Under the pieces are notes generated by a model. The model was not told where the DNA came from. It made no database searches and worked only from the letters and a program-made list of their open reading frames with translations. A program made the position numbers and the translations under genes. 64,000 bases of DNA, taken from assembly GCF_003057885.1 (NCBI RefSeq), contig NZ_QAGK01000005.1, positions 124,001-188,000 on the forward strand, given 5' to 3'. Of this stretch, positions 46,792 to 56,813 are shown one piece after another; positions within the stretch are counted from its first letter, which is position 1, and the number at the start of each line of letters is the position of its first letter. This stretch comes from Oceaniglobus ichthyenteri. GTDB lineage: Bacteria > Pseudomonadota > Alphaproteobacteria > Rhodobacterales > Rhodobacteraceae.

Positions 46792-47602
46792 TCTTATGCG
46801 AACCAATACACCTCGTATCATCGCGGTTGTGAATCAGAAGGGTGGGGTGGGGAAGACAACCACAACGATCAATCTGGCCGCGGCTTTGGCCGAAGATGGC
46901 TATAACGTTCTGATTGTTGATCTTGATCCGCAAGGGAATGCGTCAACAGGTTTGGGAGTTGATACAAACACCCGGCTTCTGACGACCTATGATTTGTTGC
47001 TGGATGATGCAAAACTATCAGAGGTTATTTTGACAACCGAAGACGACGGAGTGTGGATCATACCCGCCACCACCGATCTTAGTTCTGCGGATATTGAAAT
47101 GCTATCCAACGAGAAACGCAGTTTTTTGTTGTATGACGCGTTGCGCCAACCCGCGATGGATCAGTATGGGTTTGACTATATCCTGATCGATTGTCCACCA
47201 TCGCTGAGTCTGTTGACGGTGAATGCGATGGTTGCAGCGCATTCTGTTCTGGTTCCATTGCAAAGTGAATTCTTTGCTTTGGAGGGGCTTTCGCAGTTGA
47301 TGTTGACGATTCGCGAAGTACGCCAAAGTGCAAACCCGAATTTGCGGATCGAAGGTGTGGTTCTTACCATGTATGACGGACGCAACAGATTGGCGCAGCA
47401 GGTCGAATTTGATGCAAGAGAAACCCTGAAAGATCTGGTGTTTCAGACCGTCATTCCCCGCAATGTCAGGGTAAGTGAGGCACCGTCATATGCCCAATCG
47501 GTTTTGGCCTATGACGCAACATCAAAGGGCAGTATTGCCTATCGTTTGTTGGCGCAGGAGTTGGTTCAGCGTCACCATGGCCCACAGCAAAAGGTTGGAT
47601 GA
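46784..47602 (+). CDS. parA: Chromosome partitioning ATPase ParA
   Basis: ParA is the Walker-type ATPase that moves ParB-parS complexes away from the origin. The 272-residue protein has the deviant Walker A QKGGVGKTTTTINLA (signature lysine 19, Lys24), DLDPQGNAS and IDCPPSL. It starts with GTG at 46784, with GGAG nine bases upstream, overlapping the rsmG stop by eight bases; an ATG at 46796 is an alternative. parB follows one base after its stop. Confidence 0.96.
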   Translation: MSDLMRTNTPRIIAVVNQKGGVGKTTTTINLAAALAEDGYNVLIVDLDPQGNASTGLGVDTNTRLLTTYDLLLDDAKLSEVILTTEDDGVWIIPATTDLSSADIEMLSNEKRSFLLYDALRQPAMDQYGFDYILIDCPPSLSLLTVNAMVAAHSVLVPLQSEFFALEGLSQLMLTIREVRQSANPNLRIEGVVLTMYDGRNRLAQQVEFDARETLKDLVFQTVIPRNVRVSEAPSYAQSVLAYDATSKGSIAYRLLAQELVQRHHGPQQKVG

Positions 47603-47603
47603 A

Positions 47604-48503
47604 ATGTCGGATAAGAAACAAGAACGTCGTGGCCTTGGCCGTGGGTTGTCTGCGCTGATGGCGGATGTTGGGGTGGCAGAACAGGGCAAATCCGATGACA
47701 AGCCGGCCCGCCGGATCGACCATTTTATCCCGGTTGATCGGATTGAGCCAAATCCCGAGCAACCCAGACGCGCCTTTCCCCAGGAACGGCTGAGCGAACT
47801 GGCAGCGTCGATTCGGGAAAAAGGCGTGATCCAACCGCTTATCTTGCGGAAAAATCCGCGTGATCCCGAGATGTTCGAAATTGTCGCGGGTGAACGGCGG
47901 TGGCGTGCCGCGCAGCTTGCCCAATTGCATGAAGTGCCGGCCGTTGTTCGCGAACTGGACGATATCGAAGTTCTTGAAATTGCAATTATCGAGAACATTC
48001 AACGGAGCGATCTGAATCCGGTGGAAGAGGCAGCCGGTTATCGCCAATTGATGGATCGGTTCGGCCATACCCAAGAGAAGTTGGCCGAAGCATTGGGCAA
48101 AAGCCGCAGTCATATCGCCAACCTTCTGCGGCTTTTGAACCTTCCGGATGATGTGTTGGCTTTGTTGCGTGATGGGGCGCTTTCCACCGGTCATGCGCGG
48201 GCGTTGGTTGCCACCGATGATCCGTCGGCCTTGGCAAAAATTGTGGTGTCTAAAGGCTTGTCGGTTCGCCAAACCGAAGCGTTGGCAAAGAACCCCAAAC
48301 CAGACGCGACGCCGAAGCCAAGGAAAGAAAAGGCAGAAAAAGATGCAGACACCCGCGCGTTGGAACAGGATTTATCCGCCGCGGTCGGGATGAGTGTTGT
48401 GATCAACCATGACGCTGGCATGGAGTCAGGAGCGTTGAGCGTGACCTATAAATCTCTGGAAGAGTTGGATGAGCTTTGCCGGATGCTCTCCAACCCCGGA
48501 TAA
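47604..48503 (+). CDS. parB: Chromosome partitioning protein ParB
   Basis: ParB binds parS, spreads as a CTP-dependent clamp and loads SMC. The 299-residue protein has the N-terminal ParA-activating box RRGLGRGLSALM, the CTP/arginine motif GERRWRAAQ (residues 96-104), ENIQRSDLNPVEEA, a helix-turn-helix (GKSRSHIANLLRLL) and a C-terminal dimerisation domain after a charged linker. The ATG at 47604 is preceded by AAGG. Its stop lies three bases from the convergent hemW stop. Confidence 0.97.
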   Translation: MSDKKQERRGLGRGLSALMADVGVAEQGKSDDKPARRIDHFIPVDRIEPNPEQPRRAFPQERLSELAASIREKGVIQPLILRKNPRDPEMFEIVAGERRWRAAQLAQLHEVPAVVRELDDIEVLEIAIIENIQRSDLNPVEEAAGYRQLMDRFGHTQEKLAEALGKSRSHIANLLRLLNLPDDVLALLRDGALSTGHARALVATDDPSALAKIVVSKGLSVRQTEALAKNPKPDATPKPRKEKAEKDADTRALEQDLSAAVGMSVVINHDAGMESGALSVTYKSLEELDELCRMLSNPG

Positions 48504-48506
48504 AGT

Positions 48507-49664
48507 TTAGGTCAAAAGCTGGCGCAACACTTCGTTGAGGATTGGGCGGCCAGTTGGGGTGACGCGCAGTCGGTCATCTTCGAGAGCGATCACCGATAGG
48601 GCCTGTAGTTCGGCCAATTTTTGTGGGTAAAGCGGTGTTTCAGCGAGAGTATGAAAGCGCTGCATGGATACACCGTCACTCAGCCGCAGGCCCATCATCA
48701 GGTACTCTGCGGCTTGTTCGTTGCCCGAGAGGGCAGTGGCGCTGTCGGTTGTACCATCTGCAGATTCCACTGCGTTCAACCATGCGCCTGGCTGTTTTAC
48801 AGCCTCGGTTGCGTATTTTTGTCCGCCAAGGGTGAGCCGGCCATGGGCGCCAGGCCCAACACCAACGTAATCACCATAGCGCCAATAGATAAGGTTATGA
48901 CGGGATTCAGAACCGGTTTTGGCGTGGTTCGACACCTCATAAGCTGAAAGACCGGCAGCGCCGCAAAGATCCTGAGTCAAATCATACATATCGGCGGACA
49001 GATCATCATTTGGCAAACCGCGCAATTTGCCGCGGTTGTAGCGATCACCAAAGGCGGTGCCATCTTCGATCGACAGTTGATAGAGCGACAGGTGATCAAT
49101 CGCCATGGAAAGGGCTTCTGACAACTCGGCCTTCCATTCTGCCAGACTTTGATCTTGCCGCGCATAGATCAGATCAAAGCTGACCCGGTCGAAAGTCGAT
49201 TGTGCGATGTCAAAGGCTGCTTTTGCGTCCCGCACAGAATGAAGCCGCCCAAGACGGCGCAAATCTTTGTCGTTCAGGGCCTGAATACCCATGGATATTC
49301 GGTTGATGCCGGCCTCGCGATAGGCCTGAAAACGCCCAGCCTCGACCGAGGTTGGATTGGCCTCAAGCGTGATTTCCATATCGTTCGATCCGGGCCAAAT
49401 GGCGCGGGCGGTTTCGATCACTGCGGCAACGGTTTCAGGCACCATCAAACTGGGTGTGCCACCGCCGAAGAAAATCGTGTTCAACACGCGATTGGGGGCC
49501 ATTTCGCCATACCGTTTGATTTCACTGACCAAGGCATCCCGCCATCGGCCGTGATCAACGCGGGCAACCACATGGCTGTTGAAGTCGCAATAGGGGCATT
49601 TGGCCTGGCAAAAGGGCCAATGCACATACAGGCCAAAGCCCCCCTCGGGGGTGATGTCAGGCAA
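48507..49664 (-). CDS. hemW: Radical SAM heme chaperone HemW
   Basis: HemW binds heme and a radical SAM cluster and delivers heme to target enzymes; it was formerly misnamed coproporphyrinogen oxidase. The 385-residue protein has the CxxxCxxC cluster motif (Cys19, 23 and 26) preceded by YVHWPF, GGGTPS, and EANPTS. The start appears to be a TTG at 49664, overlapping the end of rdgB by eight bases. It is the last gene of rph-rdgB-hemW. Confidence 0.92.
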   Translation of the reverse strand: MPDITPEGGFGLYVHWPFCQAKCPYCDFNSHVVARVDHGRWRDALVSEIKRYGEMAPNRVLNTIFFGGGTPSLMVPETVAAVIETARAIWPGSNDMEITLEANPTSVEAGRFQAYREAGINRISMGIQALNDKDLRRLGRLHSVRDAKAAFDIAQSTFDRVSFDLIYARQDQSLAEWKAELSEALSMAIDHLSLYQLSIEDGTAFGDRYNRGKLRGLPNDDLSADMYDLTQDLCGAAGLSAYEVSNHAKTGSESRHNLIYWRYGDYVGVGPGAHGRLTLGGQKYATEAVKQPGAWLNAVESADGTTDSATALSGNEQAAEYLMMGLRLSDGVSMQRFHTLAETPLYPQKLAELQALSVIALEDDRLRVTPTGRPILNEVLRQLLT

Positions 49665-50268
49665 AACAGGCCGCCATCAGTTTTTTGAAGGCATCGGCGC
49701 GATGACTGAGTTGGTTTTTCTGCGCCTGATCCATTTGGCCAAGTGTTATATTGTAACCATCGGGTTGGAATATCGGGTCATAGCCATGACCCTGTTGCCC
49801 TCGCATCGGCCAAACCACCTGACCCGACAGAACACCGGTGAACACCTCGTCGTGGCCGTCGGGCCAGGCCATGACCAACGTGCAACAAAACCGCGCTGTT
49901 CGCGGGAAGGGCGCATTGGCTGCCTCAAGCATGTCGTGGGTTTTGGTCATGGCCATTACGAAATCGCGCCCGTTCGGGGTTTCCGCCCAATCGGCGGTGA
50001 AAACCCCCGGCGCGCCATCCAGTGCATCAATTTCGATACCGGAATCGTCGGACAGGGCGATCATGCCTGTGGCTTTGGCCGCGGCGTGGGCTTTGATCCG
50101 GGCGTTGTCAACAAACGTGGTGCCGTCTTCAACCGGTTCAGGAAGCTCGTGATCCTTGGCTGAGGTGACGGACACGGTATAGGGCGCGAGAAGTGCGGCG
50201 ATCTCGTCCATCTTGCCTTGGTTGTGGGTGGCGACCAACAGGCGGTCGCCGTCAAAACGGCGCGTCAT
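49657..50268 (-). CDS. rdgB: Non-canonical purine NTP pyrophosphatase (RdgB/HAM1)
   Basis: This enzyme removes ITP and XTP from the nucleotide pool. The 203-residue protein has [12 protein letters not shown] near the N-terminus, [29 protein letters not shown] and the C-terminal SHRADAF motif, all conserved in the family. It overlaps rph upstream by four bases and hemW downstream by eight. Confidence 0.95.
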   Translation of the reverse strand: MTRRFDGDRLLVATHNQGKMDEIAALLAPYTVSVTSAKDHELPEPVEDGTTFVDNARIKAHAAAKATGMIALSDDSGIEIDALDGAPGVFTADWAETPNGRDFVMAMTKTHDMLEAANAPFPRTARFCCTLVMAWPDGHDEVFTGVLSGQVVWPMRGQQGHGYDPIFQPDGYNITLGQMDQAQKNQLSHRADAFKKLMAACFA

Positions 50269-50975
50269 GCGACCGCCGCTTTTTGTGCTGCAACCAGATC
50301 GGCCATGCCTGTATCTGCCAGATCCAACAGCTCGGTCAGTTCGCTGCGCGAGAATGTCGCGCCTTCGGCTGACATCTGAATTTCGATCAAACGGCCCGAA
50401 CCGGTAAGAACGAAATTGCCATCCACGCCCGCTTCGCTGTCTTCGGGGTAATCCAGATCAAGCACGGGCTGACCCGCATACATGCCGCACGACACCGCGG
50501 CCACATGATCGACCATCGGATCGGTGATGATATCGCCGGCTTTCATCAATTTGTTCACCGCCAACCGCAATGCAACCCATCCGCCGGTGATTGCCGCACA
50601 GCGGGTGCCGCCATCTGCCTGAATCACATCACAATCGATTGAAATTTGCCGCTCGCCCAATGCCACCCGGTCAACGCCCGCGCGCAAGGCCCGCCCGATC
50701 AGGCGTTGAATTTCCTGTGTTCGGCCCGATTGGCCATTCTTGGCCTCACGGCGCATCCGAGTATGGGTGGCGCGGGGCAACATGCCGTATTCGGCGGTGA
50801 CCCACCCCAGCCCAGTGTTTTTCAAAAACGGCGGCACGCGTTCTTCCAGCGAGGCCGTGCACAGAACATGGGTATCACCGCATTTGATCAGACAAGAGCC
50901 TTCGGCGTGTTTTGTGATGCCGACTTCGATTGAAATCGGGCGCATTTCGTTTAATTTACGGCCAGACGGGCGCAT
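50265..50975 (-). CDS. rph: Ribonuclease PH
   Basis: RNase PH trims tRNA 3' ends by phosphorolysis. The 236-residue protein starts [14 protein letters not shown] and has the [10 protein letters not shown] and [10 protein letters not shown] motifs and [10 protein letters not shown]. The ATG at 50973-50975 has AAGGAAAG upstream; the frame is open much further but without family similarity. It is divergent from hrcA across 121 bases. Confidence 0.96.
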   Translation of the reverse strand: MRPSGRKLNEMRPISIEVGITKHAEGSCLIKCGDTHVLCTASLEERVPPFLKNTGLGWVTAEYGMLPRATHTRMRREAKNGQSGRTQEIQRLIGRALRAGVDRVALGERQISIDCDVIQADGGTRCAAITGGWVALRLAVNKLMKAGDIITDPMVDHVAAVSCGMYAGQPVLDLDYPEDSEAGVDGNFVLTGSGRLIEIQMSAEGATFSRSELTELLDLADTGMADLVAAQKAAVA

Positions 50976-51096
50976 GGGCTTTCCTTTGCAAGTGTTGCGT
51001 CGTGATACCCAAGGCAAAGCCCCCGGTGCAACCCCGATTGACGTTCGCGGCCCAGGGTGGCCTAGTGGCCCCTGGCCAAGCAAAGGGTTTAGTCCG
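50976..51096. promoter_or_regulatory. Shared promoter region of rph and hrcA
   Basis: This 121-base divergent gap must carry the promoters of both gene sets. It holds the imperfect palindrome GGCC-TAGT-GGCC. I see no CIRCE element (TTAGCACTC-N9-GAGTGCTAA), so HrcA probably does not act here. Confidence 0.5.
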
Positions 51097-52161
51097 ATGA
51101 ATGATGGGTCGAACATTTTGTCACAGATGAACCTGCGATCCCGCGAAGTGTTTCGCCGGGTGGTTGAGGGGTATCTTGATACCGGCGATCCCGTGGGGTC
51201 GCGCACCCTGACCCGTTCGATGAGCGAAAAGATCAGCGCGGCAACCATTCGCAATGTGATGCAGGATCTTGAGCATCTGGGCCTGCTGGGCAGTCCGCAT
51301 ATTTCGGCGGGGCGAATCCCGACGCAACAAGGGCTGCGGATGTTTGTCGATGGCCTGCTTGAAGTCAGCAGCCTGACAGAAACCGACCGGGAAAGCATTG
51401 ATGCAACCCTGGGCCACAATGAATCTGACGTGGGATCATTGCTGGATCGGGTGGGTGGCGCGTTATCGGGGGCCACCCATGGCGCCAGTGTTGTACTGAC
51501 CCCAAAACACGAGGCGCCGATCAAACATCTGGAATTTGTCAGCCTGGCGGCGGATCGGGCACTGGTGGTGATCGTTTTCGCCGATGGTCACGTGGAAAAT
51601 CGCATTTTCCATCCCCCGGCCGGCCAAACGCCCAGTTCCATGCGCGAGGCGGCGAATTTTCTGAATGCCTTGGCCGAAGGCAAAACCCTGAGCGATCTGC
51701 GTCACACGATCGAACGTGAGATCAAGGCGCGGCGGCAGGAATTGAACACTTTGGCCGCCGAATTGGTGCAAAGCGGTCTGGCAATTTGGGAAAATGAAGG
51801 CGGGCGTTACGAACGGTTGATCGTGCGGGGCCGGGCCAATCTGCTCGACAGTGCGACAGAAGCCGCCGAGCTGGATCGCATCCGCACTCTGTTTGATGAC
51901 CTTGAGCGCAAGCGTGATATTGCCGAATTTCTGGAATTGACCGATCAGGGCGAAGGTGTGCGTATCTTTATTGGCTCTGAGAACAAGCTTTTTTCACTTT
52001 CGGGTTCATCTTTGGTCGTTTCACCATATATGAACGCTGACCGTAAGATCATCGGCGCTGTGGGTGTGATTGGTCCGACACGGCTGAACTATGGTCGGAT
52101 TGTTCCGATTGTGGATTACACAGCACAGATGATAGGCAGACTGCTGACCGACCGAGGTTGA
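51097..52161 (+). CDS. hrcA: Heat-inducible transcription repressor HrcA
   Basis: HrcA represses groE and sometimes dnaK operons by binding CIRCE elements. The 354-residue protein has the N-terminal winged helix ([13 protein letters not shown], then [18 protein letters not shown]) and the typical [12 protein letters not shown] segment. The frame is open far upstream, but the ATG at 51097 matches the family start. grpE follows at once. Confidence 0.95.
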   Translation: MNDGSNILSQMNLRSREVFRRVVEGYLDTGDPVGSRTLTRSMSEKISAATIRNVMQDLEHLGLLGSPHISAGRIPTQQGLRMFVDGLLEVSSLTETDRESIDATLGHNESDVGSLLDRVGGALSGATHGASVVLTPKHEAPIKHLEFVSLAADRALVVIVFADGHVENRIFHPPAGQTPSSMREAANFLNALAEGKTLSDLRHTIEREIKARRQELNTLAAELVQSGLAIWENEGGRYERLIVRGRANLLDSATEAAELDRIRTLFDDLERKRDIAEFLELTDQGEGVRIFIGSENKLFSLSGSSLVVSPYMNADRKIIGAVGVIGPTRLNYGRIVPIVDYTAQMIGRLLTDRG

Positions 52162-52172
52162 TGGGTGAAAGA

Positions 52173-52748
52173 ATGAACAAACCACAAGACGATATAGACA
52201 GCCAGATCGAAGAGATGTTGGCACAAGAAGGATATGGAGAGGCCGATACAATGGCGCCCGAAGCCGAAGAAACGCTGGAGGATCAGCTTGAAGCGCTGCG
52301 CGCCGAGCGGGATCAGTTCCGCGATCGGTTCATGCGCGCCCTGGCCGATGCCGAAAACGCCCGCAAACGCAGCGAGCGTGACCGTAAAGAGGCGGAAAAT
52401 TACGGCGGATCAAAACTGTCGCGCGATATGTTGCCGGTGTTTGATAACCTGCAACGCGCGCTTGAGGTGGTGACCGATGAACAGCGCGCCGCCAATTCCG
52501 GCCTTCTGGAAGGGATCGAGCTGACCATGCGCGAGCTGATTTCGGTTTTCGCCAAACACGGCATCAAATCGATATCACCCGAGATTGGCGATAAATTCGA
52601 TCCGTCGGTGCATCAGGCCATGTTCGAAGCCCCGGTGCCCGGCACCAAATCGGGTGAGATCATTCAGGTCATGGCGCATGGGTTCATGTTGCATGATCGG
52701 TTGCTGCGCGCGGCTCAGGTTGGCGTCAGCTCGACCCCGAAGTCGTAA
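52173..52748 (+). CDS. grpE: Nucleotide exchange factor GrpE
   Basis: GrpE exchanges nucleotide on DnaK. The 191-residue protein has the N-terminal coiled coil (acidic, ETLEDQLEALRAERDQF) and the C-terminal beta domain with PVFDNLQRALE and HQAMFEAPVPG. The start is ATG 52173 behind GGTGAAAG, or ATG 52161 overlapping the hrcA stop. Its last 23 bases overlap the convergent mutS gene. Confidence 0.95.
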   Translation: MNKPQDDIDSQIEEMLAQEGYGEADTMAPEAEETLEDQLEALRAERDQFRDRFMRALADAENARKRSERDRKEAENYGGSKLSRDMLPVFDNLQRALEVVTDEQRAANSGLLEGIELTMRELISVFAKHGIKSISPEIGDKFDPSVHQAMFEAPVPGTKSGEIIQVMAHGFMLHDRLLRAAQVGVSSTPKS

Positions 52749-55383
52749 GCGCCTTTAGCTCGTAAATCAGGTTCAGCGCCTGTTTAGGTGAAAGATCGTC
52801 TGGGTGAACCTGGGCGATCTTTTCCATTACGGGCGATGGTTTTGTGGGGGCAGGGGCCGCGGTGGCCACGGCGGAAAACAGCGGCAGATCGTCGATCAAC
52901 GCCGCCTTGCGCGCGCCGCCTTCGCGTTCGCCTTTTTCCAGGGCGTCCAGCACCACCTTGGCGCGGTCCACCACGGCCTGTGGCAGGCCGGCCAATCGCG
53001 CCACCTGCACCCCATAAGAGCGATCCGCCGATCCCTTGCGCACTTCGTGCAGGAACACCACATCGCCCTGCCATTCCTTGACCGTCACCGTGGCGTTTTG
53101 CGCGCCTGTCAGACGGTCGGCCAGTTGCGTCATTTCATGATAATGTGTGGCAAACAGGGCGCGACATCGGTTCTTGTCGTGCAAATGCTCCATCGTGGCC
53201 CAGGCAATGGATAATCCGTCATAGGTGGCGGTGCCGCGCCCGATTTCATCTAATATTACCAGGGCGCGATCATCGGCCTGATTCAAGATCGCCGCCGTTT
53301 CGACCATTTCCACCATGAATGTCGAGCGCCCGCGCGCCAGATCATCCGCCGCGCCAACCCGGCTGAACAGTTGTGACACGATCCCGATATGTGCCGTTGT
53401 GGCCGGCACAAAGCTGCCCATTTGCGCCAGCAGCGCGATCAGGGCGTTCTGGCGCAGGAAGGTCGATTTACCGGCCATGTTCGGCCCGGTCAAAAGCCAA
53501 ATCGCCGCTTCGCTGTCAGGCTCGGCCAAGGCGCAATCATTGGCCACAAAGCTGGCCGTGCCTTGGCGGCGCAGGGCCTGTTCCACCACCGGATGCCGCC
53601 CGCCGGTGATCAGAAAGGCGCGGCTGTCGTCCATTTTCGGGCGCGCCCAATCTTCGCCGCGGGCCAGATCCGCCAACGCGGCAGATAGATCCAGTTCGGC
53701 CAGCGCGGCGGCGGTTGCTGAAATTTCACCAGATTCGGCCAGTATCGCCTGTGTCAGGCTGGAATAGAGCCGTTTTTCAATCTCAAGCGCGCGCGCGCCC
53801 GCGTTCAGGATTTTCGTTTCCATATCGTTCAGGGGCACAGTGGTGAACCGCACCGCATTGGCGGTGGTTTGGCGGTGAATGAACGTATCTGACAGCGGCG
53901 CAGACAGCATTTTTTGTGCATGGGTCGCGGTGGTTTCGATGAAATAGCCCAGCACGTTGTTATGTTTGATTTTCAACGTCGAAATGCCGGTTTGCGCCGC
54001 ATAATCGGCCTGCAGGCCGGCAATCACGCTGCGCCCTTCGTCGCGCAATGTGCGCGCCTCGTCCAATTCGGCGTCATACCCTTTTGCGATAAACCCGCCA
54101 TCGCGCAGCAACAGCGGCGGTTCGGCGATCAGGGCCTGATCCAACAGGGCGATCAGATCGTCATGGCCATGAAGCGCCTGACAGGCATCGCCCAACAGGG
54201 GTGGCATATCTTCATGCGCCATTTGCGCAATGTCGCGGGCGCGCTCTAATCCCGCGCGCATCGCGGTCAGATCGCGCGGCCCCCCCCGATCCAGCGCGAG
54301 GCGCGACAGGGCGCGATCCATATCCGGCACCCGCCGTAGGGCGGCGCGCAAATCTTCGGCCATACGGCTCTGTTCCACCAGAAACCCCACGGCGTTCAGC
54401 CGCATGTCGATGGTGGGCAAATGGCGTGACGGGCTGCTGAGCCGCCGTTCCAACAGCCGCCCACCGCCGGCGGTCAACGTTCGGTCAATCGCCGCCAAAA
54501 GCGATCCATCGCGCCCCCCCGACAGGGCATGGGTCAATTCCAGATTGCGGCGGGTGGCGGCATCAATCTGCATCACCCGATCCGCGCTTTCCCGTATCGG
54601 CGGGCGCAGCAACGGCAATTTGCCCTTTTGCGTAATTTCCAGATAATCAACAATCGCCGCCATCGCTGCAATCTCGGCGCGGGAAAATGTGGCGAAGGCA
54701 TCCAGCGATGATACGCCAAACAACGCACACAACCGTTTTTCACCGCTGGTTGAATCAAAACTGGCCCGCGATAGTGGGGTGGGGGCCGCGCCCGATTCCG
54801 TTATGATGTCAAACAGCGTGTTATCGTCACTGTCGGCGATCAAAATTTCGCGCGGGGTCAGGCGGGCCAATTCCGGGCCCAACCGCACCAAAGGGCAGGG
54901 GGCCACACGGAATTGCCCCGTTGAAATATCAACCCAGGCCAAGGCCCCATCGCCGCGCACCTGCGCATAGGCACAGAGGAAATTGTTGCGCCGCGCCTCA
55001 AGCAATGAATCCTCGGTCAATGTGCCGGGGGTCACCAGACGCACGACACCGCGTTTCACCACCGATTTACTGCCGCGCTTTTTCGCCTCGGCCGGGTCTT
55101 CCATCTGTTCGCACACGGCCACGCGAAACCCCTTGCGGATCAGGGTCAAAAGGTACCCTTCGGCGGAATGCACCGGCACGCCACACATGGGAATGTCCTG
55201 ATCCATGTGTTTGCCACGCTTGGTCAGGGCAATATCCAAGGCCTCGGCGGCGGCCACGGCATCGTCAAAGAACATCTCGTAAAAGTCGCCCATGCGATAA
55301 AACAAAAGCGCCTGAGGATACTCGGCCTTGATCTCAAGAAATTGTGCCATCATCGGCGTGATGGCAGATTTTACATTGGCCAT
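52726..55383 (-). CDS. mutS: DNA mismatch repair protein MutS
   Basis: MutS detects mismatches. The 885-residue protein has the mismatch-contact motif with FYE at residues 34-36, the connector and clamp domains, and the ATPase domain with Walker A GPNMAGKSTFLRQ, DEIGRGTATYDG and ATHYHEM. The ATG at 55381-55383 follows GGGGGG. The end overlaps grpE head-on by 23 bases. Confidence 0.97.
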   Translation of the reverse strand: MANVKSAITPMMAQFLEIKAEYPQALLFYRMGDFYEMFFDDAVAAAEALDIALTKRGKHMDQDIPMCGVPVHSAEGYLLTLIRKGFRVAVCEQMEDPAEAKKRGSKSVVKRGVVRLVTPGTLTEDSLLEARRNNFLCAYAQVRGDGALAWVDISTGQFRVAPCPLVRLGPELARLTPREILIADSDDNTLFDIITESGAAPTPLSRASFDSTSGEKRLCALFGVSSLDAFATFSRAEIAAMAAIVDYLEITQKGKLPLLRPPIRESADRVMQIDAATRRNLELTHALSGGRDGSLLAAIDRTLTAGGGRLLERRLSSPSRHLPTIDMRLNAVGFLVEQSRMAEDLRAALRRVPDMDRALSRLALDRGGPRDLTAMRAGLERARDIAQMAHEDMPPLLGDACQALHGHDDLIALLDQALIAEPPLLLRDGGFIAKGYDAELDEARTLRDEGRSVIAGLQADYAAQTGISTLKIKHNNVLGYFIETTATHAQKMLSAPLSDTFIHRQTTANAVRFTTVPLNDMETKILNAGARALEIEKRLYSSLTQAILAESGEISATAAALAELDLSAALADLARGEDWARPKMDDSRAFLITGGRHPVVEQALRRQGTASFVANDCALAEPDSEAAIWLLTGPNMAGKSTFLRQNALIALLAQMGSFVPATTAHIGIVSQLFSRVGAADDLARGRSTFMVEMVETAAILNQADDRALVILDEIGRGTATYDGLSIAWATMEHLHDKNRCRALFATHYHEMTQLADRLTGAQNATVTVKEWQGDVVFLHEVRKGSADRSYGVQVARLAGLPQAVVDRAKVVLDALEKGEREGGARKAALIDDLPLFSAVATAAPAPTKPSPVMEKIAQVHPDDLSPKQALNLIYELKALTTSGSS

Positions 55384-55541
55384 AATGCCCCCCGGTGATC
55401 GTGCGCAGTTTAACCAGACCGTCACGGGCATTAAAGGCGAAACTCTGGGCGCTCAGCCGGTTGAAAATACCACTTTTGGCGTCCGTACACGGCACGGTTT
55501 TCGTGATATGGGTCACGGAAAATCAAAAAAAGGGATAGGTC

Positions 55542-56264
55542 ATGCGGATATGCATGTGGTCGGGGCCACGCAATCTTTCGACGGCGATGATGTACAGTTT
55601 TGGCGCGCGCAGTGATTGCGATGTGGTGGACGAACCGTTTTACGGCGCGTTCCTGGCCCGGAGTGGTCTGGAACATCCGATGCGCGATGCGATTTTGGCC
55701 GCCGAACCGACCGATCCGGCGCAGGTGGGCGCGGCGCTGACTGCCCCATTGGGCGCGCGGCACATGTATCAAAAACACATGGTACATCATATGATGCCAG
55801 GGTTCATGCCCGATTGGCCCGCCGATACCCGGCATGTGTTTCTGATCCGCCATCCCGCCCGAGTGGTCGCCAGTTACGCCAAAAAGCGCGAGGCGCCGAC
55901 GATCGAGGATCTGGGATTTGCCCATCAACTGAACCTGTATCAAGGTTTCGTCAAATCCGGTGCCGCGCCGATTGTGATCGACAGTGGTGATATTCGCGCC
56001 AATCCGGGCGCGGCGCTTGCGGCGCTGTGTGCGGCGCTGACACTGCCGTTTGATCCGGCGATGTTGAACTGGCCCGCAGGCGGGCATCCATCGGATGGGG
56101 TCTGGGCGGCCCATTGGTATGGGGCGGTGCATCGTTCAACCGGGTTTGACGGGGCCGAAGGCGCGCTGCCGCATCTGGATGGGCAATATGGCGAATTGGC
56201 CGATGCCGGGATGGCGGCGTATCAACACTTGTATGCGGCGCGAATAAAAATATCGAAACTTTGA
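55542..56264 (+). CDS. Sulfotransferase-like P-loop protein
   Basis: The 240-residue protein begins with WSGPRNLSTAMMYSF, a phosphosulfate-binding loop of the sulfotransferase fold, and has VFLIRHPARVVASY, the second conserved cofactor segment of that family. The acceptor molecule is unknown. It follows mutS divergently and precedes a small exported protein gene on the same strand. Confidence 0.7.
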   Translation: MRICMWSGPRNLSTAMMYSFGARSDCDVVDEPFYGAFLARSGLEHPMRDAILAAEPTDPAQVGAALTAPLGARHMYQKHMVHHMMPGFMPDWPADTRHVFLIRHPARVVASYAKKREAPTIEDLGFAHQLNLYQGFVKSGAAPIVIDSGDIRANPGAALAALCAALTLPFDPAMLNWPAGGHPSDGVWAAHWYGAVHRSTGFDGAEGALPHLDGQYGELADAGMAAYQHLYAARIKISKL

Positions 56265-56339
56265 AACTCTGCGCCTTGGGCATTCGTGGTTATGGGGGAA
56301 CGCGACACGGATCGCGTGCCATACTGAAGGATGAACAAG

Positions 56340-56756
56340 ATGAAAAACCTTACCCTGTCTGCCATTGCTCTGATTGCCAGCACCGGTTTTGCCTTGGCCG
56401 CCGGCCATTCCATGGCCCCCGGTGTCACCGCCGCCGATCAAGACGTATCAAACGGAGTGGTCAGTGCCGAAACAGTGATGGCTGGTGAAAACGGCTGGTT
56501 GGTTGTGCACCGCACCGATGCCGATATGAAACCCGGCCCGGTGGTTGGCTATGCGCCCCTGCGCATGGGTGAAAACACCGATGTGGCCGCAATTTTGCAA
56601 GAACCGGTCGCGTCGGGCGATATGCTGATGTTGATGGTTCACGCCGAAACCGGCGGAATGAAAACCGGCGTGTTTGAATATACCTTGGGCGCCAAGGAAG
56701 ACGGCCCGATCAAACCCGAAGGCAACCTGGTGATGCAGGTGATCACCGCCAAGTAA
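56340..56756 (+). CDS. Small exported DUF7282-type protein
   Basis: The 138-residue protein has a signal peptide (about 1-20, likely cut after ALA) and a compact domain with GWLVVHRTD, PVVGYAPL and MLMLMVHAET, matching the DUF7282 pattern of extracytoplasmic beta-rich proteins. The ATG at 56340 is preceded by GAAGG at the right distance; an ATG three codons upstream (56331) has no room for one. A strong terminator follows. Its function is unknown. Confidence 0.68.
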   Translation: MKNLTLSAIALIASTGFALAAGHSMAPGVTAADQDVSNGVVSAETVMAGENGWLVVHRTDADMKPGPVVGYAPLRMGENTDVAAILQEPVASGDMLMLMVHAETGGMKTGVFEYTLGAKEDGPIKPEGNLVMQVITAK

Positions 56757-56777
56757 TAAAGTCTGGTAACGAGTATC

Positions 56778-56813
56778 GCCCAGACCGCCCCACGCGGTCT
56801 GGGCAGTTTTCTA
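56778..56813 (+). terminator. Intrinsic terminator of the DUF7282 gene
   Basis: GCCCAGACCGC pairs perfectly with GCGGTCTGGGC across a 5-base loop, followed by AGTTTTCTATTTT on the plus strand. It lies between converging genes and ends against the argG stop. Confidence 0.88.

Noticed and set aside
50976-51096. CIRCE operator upstream of hrcA
   Set aside because: No TTAGCACTC half-site or inverted partner is present in the gap.
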